Shown here: positions 1-7,015 of the stretch, piece by piece | How the letters are laid out: the number at the start of each line of letters is the position of its first letter | How positions within the stretch are numbered: position 1 is the first letter of the stretch | NCBI GenBank assembly: GCA_045531285.1 | Contig: JAZSDT010000054.1 | Location: forward strand, 1-17,340 | DNA length: 17,340 nucleotides | Reading direction: 5' to 3' | From: RGIG6353 sp045531285 | Lineage (GTDB): Bacteria; Bacillota; Clostridia; Oscillospirales; SIG627 | Program-made: the position numbers and the translations under genes | Notes under the pieces: generated by a model | Seen by the model: the letters and a program-made list of their open reading frames with translations, nothing else | Databases searched by the model: none | What the model was told of the DNA's origin: nothing

Positions 1-46
1 CGAACTTGAAGGTCTTCCTTTTTACAAGGTTTTCATTGAGGTAACA

Positions 47-334
47 ATGAAAATGGGGTTATATATTTCTGACATTGTAAGAGTTACCGGACTTACGGAT
101 AGACAAGTACGCTCAATCATAACCCGCAGAATGAAGGATGCGCCGCTTCCTATTGCAATGCAGCTGTCCGAAACGCTGAATGTACCGCTCGAAGTGTGGG
201 CTGGTGGCAAAGCATATATGCCAAGTGAACTTTCCGCAAACGCATATGAGGTTGCAAGAGCATATGACAAGGCATGTCTTAAAGACAGAAACACCGCAAG
301 ACTTGCACTGAATTTAGAAACAGTTAAAGAGTAA
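47..334 (+). CDS. Small helix-turn-helix protein, possibly truncated by the window edge
   Basis: A 95-residue protein. Residues about 5-50 read like a Cro/XRE-type helix-turn-helix: ISDIVRVTGLTDRQVRSII, then a helix ending in LNVPLEVW. The rest is a short helical tail with no recognisable domain. ATG 47 is preceded by GAGG at 38-41 with a 5-base gap, so it is a workable start. The same frame is open back to base 2, so a longer protein beginning outside the window cannot be excluded. It lies 63 bases upstream of the HEPN-like gene on the same strand and may share its transcript. A DNA-binding role in a mobile element is inference; no precise family is recognised. Confidence 0.6.
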   Translation: MKMGLYISDIVRVTGLTDRQVRSIITRRMKDAPLPIAMQLSETLNVPLEVWAGGKAYMPSELSANAYEVARAYDKACLKDRNTARLALNLETVKE

Positions 335-397
335 TAACAAAATTTAGTTGCGTTTTTCATAGTGATTGCAATGCAAAATATGAGGTGAAATATAACA

Positions 398-1105
398 ATG
401 CCAGAATTACCTTTTATTACGCTTATTCAAAACGAAAAATATAAAACTGCTGAAAGATGGTATCCCGAGCCAGTCGAATATTATAAAAATGCTATTAAGG
501 TTTCAGGTAATGACGATGATGCAAAACGATTAAAAAGTAATTTTGCTTACAGTATGCAATATATAGAATATATCGAAAAGCAGCTGCATGAATTAAATCT
601 ATCTACTGTAATAATTACAATGCTATACAAATCTTATATAATTACATCAATGTCCATAATCGAAGCTTTATTTGTTAACTTGCTACAAAGTACAGGCAAT
701 TGGAACACAACTATATGGGAAGAATTTTCTACAATTGTTTCTAATCCTAAAATTGTAAACAGTATTAACACAAAAATAGAAACACGCTTGTTTAAACAAG
801 TTCCTGAATATAATATGCGTATGGATTTGGATTCAATGATTAAAAAAATTGAAAAAAGGCACTTATTGTCTATTGATCATAATGCATTTCCGGCACTAAA
901 AATACTTCGAGAGTTAAGAAATAGGGTACATTTGCAGCTCGGGAATAGTGCTTACGATCATGATTATAATTGTTTTGGAAATGAAGAAATCCAACTAATG
1001 AGAAGAATACTTTACACTATACTTACATCATCAGAAATATGTAATAATTCCAGGGTATTTAGTTTTATAAAAGAATGTTACATACATAATGGTGGGACAA
1101 TGTAA
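398..1105 (+). CDS. Uncharacterised protein with a HEPN-like Rx6H motif
   Basis: A 235-residue, mostly alpha-helical protein with no signal peptide. The C-terminal third carries RELRNRVH, placing R171 six residues before H178 with an Arg-Asn pair inside. This is the Rx4-6H pattern of HEPN domains, many of which are RNases in toxin-antitoxin, abortive-infection or R-M-associated systems. The helical region around residues 65-100 would fit the first half of a HEPN bundle. GAGGTGA at 382-388 supports the ATG start. The gene ends 20 bases before the serine recombinase and is probably co-transcribed with it. Its AT-rich codon use suggests transfer. RNase activity is inferred from one short motif and could be wrong; a non-catalytic helical protein is the alternative. 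Confidence 0.6.
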   Translation: MPELPFITLIQNEKYKTAERWYPEPVEYYKNAIKVSGNDDDAKRLKSNFAYSMQYIEYIEKQLHELNLSTVIITMLYKSYIITSMSIIEALFVNLLQSTGNWNTTIWEEFSTIVSNPKIVNSINTKIETRLFKQVPEYNMRMDLDSMIKKIEKRHLLSIDHNAFPALKILRELRNRVHLQLGNSAYDHDYNCFGNEEIQLMRRILYTILTSSEICNNSRVFSFIKECYIHNGGTM

Positions 1106-1125
1106 TAACTATAGGGGGTGAACAG

Positions 1126-2733
1126 ATGAACGCTGTTGTTTATGCCCGTTTTTCGAGCCATAGACAAGGTGAGCAGTCAATAGAAGGTCAGGTTGCCGAA
1201 GCTGAACGCTTTGCATCAGAACATGGACTTACAATTATACATGTGTATGCGGACAGAGCACAGACAGGGCGAAACGATAACCGAGAACAGTTTCAACTGA
1301 TGCTTTCGGATGCAGCAAAGCATAAATTTGATGCACTTATTGTTTGGAAAACAGACCGTATAGGGCGAAACAAAGAAGAAATTGCCCTTAACAAATATCA
1401 CCTCAAGAAAAATGGCATTAAAATTTACTATGTTGCCGAGATGATACCCGATACACCCGAAGGTATTATCCTTGAATCCGTTATAGAAGGAATGGCGGCA
1501 TATTACTCCGAGCAGTTGTCGCAGAATGTTCGTCGTGGAATGAAAGCAAGCGCAACAAAGGCACAGTGTACCGGTGGAAATATTCCTCTCGGGTATGCAG
1601 TTGATAAGGACAAGAAATTTGTAATTGATGAAAAGACCGCTCCTACTGTACGACTGATATATGATATGTATGCTAAAGGTCAAACCGTTTCACAGATCAT
1701 AAAGGTTTTGAACGAAAAAGGTCTCAGAACATCAAGAGGTGCACAGTTTACCTACAATAGTTTGAGGACTATACTCAAAAATGAAAAGTATATCGGTGTT
1801 TATACATACAACAATGAAGTACGTATTGAAAATGCCGTTCCTGCAATAGTTACTGAAGAAATCTTTTACAAAGTACAGGAAATGCTGAAATACAATCAGA
1901 AAGCGGCGGCACATAAAAACTCAAAGGTTGAATATCTGCTGACAGAAAAGCTTTTCTGTGGCAAATGCGGTGCTATGATGGTAGGTGTATGCGGAACAAG
2001 CAGAACAGGAAATCGTCATCACTACTATTACTGTCACAATCAACGTAAGAAACTGTGCAATAAAAAGCCGGTACGACAGGTATGGATAGAGAATCTTGTA
2101 CTTGAATATGTAATAGGGCTTGTGCAGAACAAAGAATTATTAGAGTTTATTGCAGAAAATACATATCAGTACTACATAGCACAAAACACCGACACTTCAT
2201 ATACAGACTCTCTGCAAAAGAGCTTGACTGAAGTTGAAAAAGCAATTTCCAATTTGGTAAGAGCAATTGAGCAAGGCATTTTTAACGATGCAACAAAACA
2301 GCGAGTGGACGAGCTTGATGAGCAGAAAGCTGAAATCAAGGCGGCACTTGCTTCGGAAAAGTTGAAAGAAAACTTGGGATTGAAAAAAGAACACATAGTA
2401 TATTTCCTGCATCAGTTTGTTAATATGGATTACACTGATTTGGAATGTCAAAAACGGCTGATAAAAATTTTTATCAATTCCGTATTTGTTTATGACGATA
2501 AAGTCGTATTAACGTTTAACTATTCAGGCGACAACAGAACAATTACACTTATGGAAATTGACGCCGGATTACAGCAGGGCGTTCGACTGCAAAGTGATGT
2601 GGCTCACCAAATAAGAACGGTTATTTTGATACAAATAACCGTTCTTTTATTTTGCCAAAACCCCTTATTTCAAGGGTTTCGCTGTATTCATGCTTTTAGT
2701 TTTAATAGAATTATAAAAGCCATCTTGGAATAG
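1126..2733 (+). CDS. Large serine recombinase (resolvase/invertase superfamily)
   Basis: Catalyses site-specific recombination through a 5'-phosphoserine-DNA intermediate. Residues 1-145 form the resolvase catalytic domain: YARFSSHRQ with the nucleophile most likely S10, then SIEGQ and the DALIVWKTDRIGRN block. Residues about 160-260 are the recombinase DNA-binding domain (GYAVD, SQIIKVLNEKG, KNEKYIG). A zinc ribbon uses C278, C281, C303 and C311, followed by a coiled coil at about 360-415. GGGGGTG at 1112-1118 supports the start. The family normally ends soon after the VVLTFNYSG strand. Here about 40 further residues come from reading through a perfect hairpin at 2613-2646, so the C-terminus is probably chimeric or non-functional extension. 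It is likely the recombinase of the element carrying the left-hand genes; whether it mobilises the R-M cluster is unknown. Confidence 0.95.
   Translation: MNAVVYARFSSHRQGEQSIEGQVAEAERFASEHGLTIIHVYADRAQTGRNDNREQFQLMLSDAAKHKFDALIVWKTDRIGRNKEEIALNKYHLKKNGIKIYYVAEMIPDTPEGIILESVIEGMAAYYSEQLSQNVRRGMKASATKAQCTGGNIPLGYAVDKDKKFVIDEKTAPTVRLIYDMYAKGQTVSQIIKVLNEKGLRTSRGAQFTYNSLRTILKNEKYIGVYTYNNEVRIENAVPAIVTEEIFYKVQEMLKYNQKAAAHKNSKVEYLLTEKLFCGKCGAMMVGVCGTSRTGNRHHYYYCHNQRKKLCNKKPVRQVWIENLVLEYVIGLVQNKELLEFIAENTYQYYIAQNTDTSYTDSLQKSLTEVEKAISNLVRAIEQGIFNDATKQRVDELDEQKAEIKAALASEKLKENLGLKKEHIVYFLHQFVNMDYTDLECQKRLIKIFINSVFVYDDKVVLTFNYSGDNRTITLMEIDAGLQQGVRLQSDVAHQIRTVILIQITVLLFCQNPLFQGFRCIHAFSFNRIIKAILE
2613..2649 (+). 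terminator. Perfect 14-bp hairpin inside the end of the recombinase reading frame
   Basis: AAGAACGGTTATTT at 2613-2626 pairs perfectly with 2633-2646 across the loop TGATAC, and is followed by a T-rich stretch. The shape is that of an intrinsic terminator. It lies upstream of the recombinase stop codon, which suggests the original gene ended before it or that recombination extended the frame. A weaker hairpin follows: AAACCC at 2658-2663 against GGGTTT at 2674-2679. Confidence 0.7.
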
Positions 2734-2832
2734 ACAACTTCCTTGATGGAATTTTTTATATTTTTTGTTTTCGTTCAATTTATGGGTATTCGTTCATGTT
2801 TTAATTTTTATAGCTTTGTTGCTTATAATCCG

Positions 2833-2861
2833 TTGTTATAAAATCCGTTTACTCGTATAAT
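2833..2861 (+). promoter_or_regulatory. Promoter of the XRE/MTase A/R1/R2 operon with direct repeats
   Basis: TTGTTA (2833-2838), a 17-base spacer and TATAAT (2856-2861) lie just before the XRE ribosome binding site. A second TATAAT at 2824-2829 could serve an alternative start. Two copies of AATCCGTT (2827-2834 and 2842-2849, 15 bases apart) overlap the -35 and spacer, and two copies of TTCGTTCA lie at 2770-2777 and 2789-2796. Such repeats could be operators for the XRE protein; that is inference. Confidence 0.55.
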
Positions 2862-2880
2862 GAACTTAGGAGGGATAATT

Positions 2881-3087
2881 ATGATTACGAAAAAACTTGG
2901 AGAGAGAATAAAAGAGCTTCGCACCAAAACAGGTTTAAGTCAGGAAAAATTTGCACTAAGTATCGGGATGGACAGAACATACTTTGCTTCCGTTGAGGCA
3001 GGAAAAAGAAATATTGCTATTTGCAATATAAAAAAGATTGCGGATGGCCTTAATGTTACTTTATCTGAATTATTTAAAGGTTTTTAG
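2881..3087 (+). CDS. XRE-family transcriptional regulator, candidate R-M controller
   Basis: A 68-residue single-domain Cro/C1-type helix-turn-helix protein. The five-helix core is clear: LGERIKELRTKTGLSQEKFA, then IGMDRTYFASVEAGKRN as recognition helix and turn, then IKKIADGLNVTLSELF. ATG 2881 is chosen over the upstream ATG 2860 because GGAGGG sits 7 bases before it, and an initiation at 2860 would put that ribosome site inside the gene. It is the first gene of the R-M operon, 23 bases before MTase A. Small XRE proteins of this size and place often act as controller (C) proteins timing R-M expression. Direct repeats over its promoter fit autoregulation, but no classical symmetrical C-box was seen. 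Confidence 0.85.
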   Translation: MITKKLGERIKELRTKTGLSQEKFALSIGMDRTYFASVEAGKRNIAICNIKKIADGLNVTLSELFKGF

Positions 3088-3110
3088 GTAATATGCTAGG
3101 TGAGACGAAG

Positions 3111-4082
3111 ATGATACATACATTTTTTGATTTTTGTTCGGGTATTGGCGGTGGTAGGTTGGGACTAGAAAAAGCCGGACTACACTGTGTGGGGCGTTCT
3201 GAAACAAGTAGGCTTGCCGATACAACATATAAACTGATGCACGATACTGAAAATGATAACAATTATGGCAACCTAAAAAAACTTGGGAAAGACAATCTCC
3301 CAGATTTTGATGTTTTAATTGCGGGTTTTCCCTGCCAAACATTCTCGGTTATAGGGAGACAAGAAGGATTTTCGGATGACCGTGGACAGATTATTTTTCA
3401 ATTATCTCGTATTATGCGTGAAATGCAACCCAAATGTTTTATATTGGAAAATGTCAAAGGTCTTGTAACTCACGACAACGGTCGGACTATAAAGAAAATT
3501 ATGGAAGAGCTTAATGATTCGGGATATGTTGCAAGTTATCGAGTTCTTACAAGCTTAAATTATCGTGTCCCTCAAATGAGACAAAGAGTATATTTTGTAG
3601 GTTTCAGAAAAGATTTGAATTTAGACTATTCAAAATTCTTATGGCCGGAGTTCGTGGACAAACAACCTTTATCTGACTTTTTAGTGGATGACAATGCTGC
3701 AAACGAAGAAAGGCTTACCATTTTAAAGTATTATCTCAACAACCCGGTAAACCAAGGAAAGTACACTATAGATGATTTGTTAAAAATGGAAGGCAAAATA
3801 CTCGACACACGAATGAACGATTTAAGAATATATGATGGCAGGTGTCCGACTCTACGTGCTCAAAGAGATGGTGTGTTATATGTGAGAGACGGAAGAATTT
3901 ATCAACTGACAGGGTATGAAGCGTTATTACTTCAAGGATTTCCTAAAGAATGTGCTGATAAAGTTAAAGATATTGTTTCCGACAGACATTTGCTTATGCA
4001 AGCTGGAAATGCCATGACGGTTGATGTTATCGAAGCACTTGGTAAATCAATAATTAATTTTTTGAATACTTTGGAGGTATGA
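3111..4082 (+). CDS. DNA (cytosine-5) methyltransferase A
   Basis: Transfers methyl from S-adenosylmethionine to C5 of cytosine in a specific DNA site, presumably protecting against R1. About 323 residues, typical of single-specificity bacterial enzymes. Conserved motifs run in order: I, DFCSGIGGGRLGLEKAG (residues 7-23); IV, GFPCQTFS with nucleophile C75; VI, ENVKGL (113-118); VIII, QMRQRVYFVGF (155-165); IX, RCPTLRAQ (from 244); X, AGNAMTVDVIEALG (from 298). The target recognition region, about 166-243, is short and does not resemble that of MTase B, so its target differs and I cannot predict it. ATG 3111 is preferred because AGGTGAG lies 6 bases upstream; ATG 3093 in the same frame would add six residues. 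The stop is followed 2 bases later by R1. Confidence 0.95.
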   Translation: MIHTFFDFCSGIGGGRLGLEKAGLHCVGRSETSRLADTTYKLMHDTENDNNYGNLKKLGKDNLPDFDVLIAGFPCQTFSVIGRQEGFSDDRGQIIFQLSRIMREMQPKCFILENVKGLVTHDNGRTIKKIMEELNDSGYVASYRVLTSLNYRVPQMRQRVYFVGFRKDLNLDYSKFLWPEFVDKQPLSDFLVDDNAANEERLTILKYYLNNPVNQGKYTIDDLLKMEGKILDTRMNDLRIYDGRCPTLRAQRDGVLYVRDGRIYQLTGYEALLLQGFPKECADKVKDIVSDRHLLMQAGNAMTVDVIEALGKSIINFLNTLEV

Positions 4083-4084
4083 TT

Positions 4085-4927
4085 ATGGCATGGAAAAAAT
4101 TCGAAAAAGCTTGTTTTAAATATTTATCAGACAAGCATTCTGGGGAGTTCTCTTTCAAATCGCATGGTCAGTCAGATTCAACGAAGGCTGATGTTGAAGT
4201 TATATCTTTTGGAAAGTCAAAGTTTTTTATAGAAATAAAAGAAGACATCTCACAATGTTGTCAGTTTGTTGTTTTTCCTAATGATGAAACAAAAAAATTT
4301 GAAGTTTCAGCAGGAGTGAAATCACCAGACACTCAAAATAGACGTGCTATTGTTAAATTCATGGATGAAAGATATAAGAAATTCTCAAAAGTTGGAAGTA
4401 GTGGAATTTCATTAGATATAGATAAAGATATTTTATATGGTTGGGTAAATGATTTCTATACCGCCAAGAAAGTTAAGTTTTTTATTACCAAGGGAGATGA
4501 ATATATAATTTTCCCTATCAGTAAGTTTTCTTACTATTTTGATATTAGTGCTGTCTACAGAAAGAAAAGAAGCGGTTCAAATGAACCAAATAAGGATAAT
4601 AATTACGAAGAAATTGAGGCTGGAATTAAAGAAAACTCAATAAGTGGAGATGTGGAATTCGCCTTTGTGGGTAATAAAAATAGGTGTTTTTTTCACACTA
4701 ATTCAAATATAGAAAAACAACGAATTGTATGCTCAAATTATACATATCAATTCAAAACAAATGGACACTCTAAAAAAATCAAAGCAAAGAATGATTATGT
4801 TTACGAAGTAAGGCGTCTTTCTAACACTAATAATCCAAATGTTATTTGTCAATTATCTTTGAAGAAAAAACGTCAAGAACCAACAGACTTATTAATGTTT
4901 GAAAAAGACTTAGCAAATAAGGAGTGA
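4085..4927 (+). CDS. R1: HhaI-family type II restriction endonuclease (PD-(D/E)XK)
   Basis: A 280-residue protein paralogous to the next gene and resembling R.HhaI as I recall it. The N-terminal nuclease domain shows SDSTKAD with D36, thirteen residues, then E50-I-K52: a D-X13-EXK site where R.HhaI has SD-X11-EAK. QCCQFVVFPN (57-66) matches the HhaI-type QCGQFVLIPN block, with Cys replacing Gly. The central domain has VKFFITKGDEYIIFP and YRKKRSGS; the C-terminal domain ends with RRLSNTNNPNVICQLSLK. ATG 4085 follows GGAGG by 7 bases; ATG 4079 is too close. It sits immediately behind MTase A, so these two are the likely cognate pair. Cutting of a specific site is inferred; its specificity is unknown and probably not GCGC. 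Confidence 0.85.
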   Translation: MAWKKFEKACFKYLSDKHSGEFSFKSHGQSDSTKADVEVISFGKSKFFIEIKEDISQCCQFVVFPNDETKKFEVSAGVKSPDTQNRRAIVKFMDERYKKFSKVGSSGISLDIDKDILYGWVNDFYTAKKVKFFITKGDEYIIFPISKFSYYFDISAVYRKKRSGSNEPNKDNNYEEIEAGIKENSISGDVEFAFVGNKNRCFFHTNSNIEKQRIVCSNYTYQFKTNGHSKKIKAKNDYVYEVRRLSNTNNPNVICQLSLKKKRQEPTDLLMFEKDLANKE

Positions 4928-4932
4928 GGAAC

Positions 4933-5724
4933 ATGGCTATATGGCAAGATTTTGAACTTGAATGCACAGATTATTTAAATGATGCATTTGGAGATTATGC
5001 TGCATTTTATCATGAAGGCGGTGCGGATTCTACTGTACCAGATATAAGAGTCAAAACAAATACGAATCGAGTATTTTATATTGATGCGAAGCATTGTCCC
5101 GCACAGTGTGGACAGTTTGTATTATTACCAAATATTTTAACCCGCACTTTTGAATATAGCTCATTAAATGCTAACCGCATAAATGCTCATGCAATTGAAA
5201 TTATCGAATTTATGAACAGGGATTTTGATGAGTTCAGAGATGCTGGAACTGCCGGAAAAGATATAAATATGCAAAATGGCTCCCAAATCTTTGCCGATTG
5301 GATTATCCAAGCATACAAAGAAAAAGGAGCACGGCTATTTATTACCAATGATTTTAAAATTATAGACATTGACGATTTTTCGGAACATTTCAATGTTTCT
5401 GCTAAATATCGAATCAAACGTAGTGGCTCAAGTAGTGTTGGAAGAAGTCGATTATCTGTGATATCTTCGTTACTGAAAAACGAATTTCGAAGCATATCTT
5501 CTACAAGAATACAAGGCGACAAACTTTTTGTTACTTCATCTGTTAATTTACATAATACTCGTTTTATTTATGAAGGTAACGAGTTTATGATTTCGGCACG
5601 TGGTTCCGAATATGAGATTAGAAAACTATCTAACACTTATAATGCAAATGTTATTTTTTCAATAGACCTAAAAAATGATAAACCGGGACTTTCTGATAGC
5701 GATTTTATCGGCTTTCTAAAATAG
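4933..5724 (+). CDS. R2: HhaI-like type II restriction endonuclease (PD-(D/E)XK)
   Basis: A 263-residue paralogue of R1 and the closer of the two to R.HhaI. The catalytic pattern is VPD with D37, thirteen residues, then D51-A-K53; Asp stands where R.HhaI has Glu, an accepted variant of the fold. HhaI-like blocks are QCGQFVLLPN (58-67), FNVSAKYRIKRSGS in the recognition domain and KLSNTYNANVIFSIDLKN near the C-terminus. R.HhaI works as a monomer cutting GCGC strands sequentially, so R2 is predicted to cleave GCGC, matching the M.HhaI-like MTase B. ATG 4933 is preferred, with AAGGAG 8 bases upstream overlapping the end of R1; the in-frame GTG 4924 lacks such a site. Translation is probably coupled to R1. 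Its last 20 bases overlap the convergent small gene. Confidence 0.87.
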   Translation: MAIWQDFELECTDYLNDAFGDYAAFYHEGGADSTVPDIRVKTNTNRVFYIDAKHCPAQCGQFVLLPNILTRTFEYSSLNANRINAHAIEIIEFMNRDFDEFRDAGTAGKDINMQNGSQIFADWIIQAYKEKGARLFITNDFKIIDIDDFSEHFNVSAKYRIKRSGSSSVGRSRLSVISSLLKNEFRSISSTRIQGDKLFVTSSVNLHNTRFIYEGNEFMISARGSEYEIRKLSNTYNANVIFSIDLKNDKPGLSDSDFIGFLK

Positions 5725-6007
5725 TTTCTTGTAGAAACGATATATATTTTTGAAGTGCATATTTATATGTGCTTAATTGGTATTTTCCTATAGGCAGTGA
5801 TGTTTCAAGTGCATTCATCTGCTCATTGATACCCTTATTTCTAAACAAGGAGAGCAGTGTACCACATTCATCTTTACGATATTCTATGTCAATATCACAA
5901 AGGGTTATTTCTCGTTCTATGCGTTTGAGTCTTGAAACAATATCACTTACAACTTTTTTGTTGGCATTTTGACGAGAAAGCCATGTGCGAAAATCCAGTT
6001 CGTTCAT
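5705..6007 (-). CDS. Small helical accessory protein co-transcribed with MTase B
   Basis: A 100-residue, charged, all-helical protein. It begins FRTWL, continues with SRLKRIERE, DIDIEYRKDECGTLLSLF and ends STYKYALQKYISFL. This order (a W-L helix, SR.xRIE, DxDxxY, and a final xYKxALxKYxxFL helix) resembles the SAM-like or core-binding-like segment that I recall at the N-terminus of some restriction-associated proteins, but I cannot name a family. It starts 4 bases after the MTase B stop, and GGAG lies 9 bases before its ATG, so it is in the same operon. It could aid DNA binding by MTase B, regulate it, or be the remnant of a longer protein that has lost its catalytic part. Its 3' end overlaps R2 by 20 bases. 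Confidence 0.7.
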   Translation of the reverse strand: MNELDFRTWLSRQNANKKVVSDIVSRLKRIEREITLCDIDIEYRKDECGTLLSLFRNKGINEQMNALETSLPIGKYQLSTYKYALQKYISFLQETILESR

Positions 6008-6011
6008 AAGC

Positions 6012-6992
6012 TTACACTCCTTTTACACATTCACCGATTTCCTTGCCAATGTATTGGAGAACATCAATTACAACAGAATTACCGAACTGCTGATATGCTT
6101 GATTTGCATTATCGCAAATTTTATAACTATCAGGATAACCCATAATTCTCGCACATTCTCTTGGGTGCAAACGTCTTGTTTTTCCGTTGATGAGAAAACC
6201 ACCAGTTTTTGCGAAAACTCCGCCTCCATAGGCGGATAAAGTTATTGCAATTCCTTTAGTGCTATAAATTCGTTCACCTTGACCACCTTTGTTTACAATT
6301 CCCAAACGAATCGGCTTGTCGCTATACTCATCATCAGTTGTGATACTATAGTAGGTGTCGGGTCTGTTCACATATAACTTTTCTACCATTTTTTCGTCAT
6401 CAAGCAGGAAATCTTCTACATGGCGAGTGAGTTTGAAAGGAGTCGGGAAAGAGAATTCTGATATATTCAAATCTTTCCTAAAACAGACCATATAAATCCT
6501 CTCTCTTTTTTGTGGTACACCATAGTCTACGGCACTTAATACTCTTTGGTTAAATGAGTATCCAAGTTCCTCCATAGTGTTCCTAACCACTTCCAAGGTG
6601 CGTCCATTATCGTGAGAAGCAAAATTTTTGACATTTTCCATAAATACTATTTTTGGCTTCTTGGCTTTTACGATTCGTGCAACATCAAAGAACAGAGTGC
6701 CGCGACTATCTTCAAAACCTCGTTGTTTACCACTTATGGAAAAGGCTTGGCACGGAAAACCGGCACATAATATATCGTGATCTGGTATAGTGTTTTCATC
6801 AACTTTTGTGATATCTCCTTCGGGAACGTCCCCAAAGTTGTCAGCATAAACCTTTTGAACAGGCTTGTCCCACTCATTTGAGTATACACAATGTGCTCCG
6901 AGAGATTCAAGAGCAATTCTGAAGCCACCAAGACCGGCAAACAAATCAATAAAGGAATAACCTGTAAGTGTTTTTTCTTTAATATCAATCAT
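6012..6992 (-). CDS. MTase B: M.HhaI-like DNA (cytosine-5) methyltransferase, predicted GCGC
   Basis: A 326-residue C5-cytosine methyltransferase almost collinear with M.HhaI (327 residues). Motif I is FIDLFAGLGGFRIALES; motif IV is GFPCQAFSISG with nucleophile C81, the same number as in M.HhaI; motif VI is MENVKNFASHDNG with E119; motif VIII is QKRERIYMVCF with R165. The recognition region carries NKGGQGERIYSTKGIAITLS, retaining the equivalents of M.HhaI Q237 and R240 (here Q238, R241). Motif X is QFGNSVVIDVLQYIG. Conservation of the DNA-contacting loops makes methylation of the inner cytosine in GCGC a strong prediction. GGAGG lies 8 bases before ATG 6992. It is transcribed toward R2, its presumed cognate nuclease, together with the small downstream gene. 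Confidence 0.97.
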   Translation of the reverse strand: MIDIKEKTLTGYSFIDLFAGLGGFRIALESLGAHCVYSNEWDKPVQKVYADNFGDVPEGDITKVDENTIPDHDILCAGFPCQAFSISGKQRGFEDSRGTLFFDVARIVKAKKPKIVFMENVKNFASHDNGRTLEVVRNTMEELGYSFNQRVLSAVDYGVPQKRERIYMVCFRKDLNISEFSFPTPFKLTRHVEDFLLDDEKMVEKLYVNRPDTYYSITTDDEYSDKPIRLGIVNKGGQGERIYSTKGIAITLSAYGGGVFAKTGGFLINGKTRRLHPRECARIMGYPDSYKICDNANQAYQQFGNSVVIDVLQYIGKEIGECVKGV

Positions 6993-7015
6993 TGCAACAA
7001 CCTCCGTTGATATAA

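Noticed and set aside
2655..2683. CRISPR-like or transposon end repeat at the AAACCC/GGGTTT hairpin
   Set aside because: It is a single short hairpin with no second copy seen elsewhere in the window.
4085..5724. R1 and R2 as direct homologues of the BbvCI subunits
   Set aside because: The gene layout is similar, but as I recall the BbvCI catalytic Glu/Lys lie near residues 170-177, whereas here the catalytic motif is at residues 36-53 as in R.HhaI.
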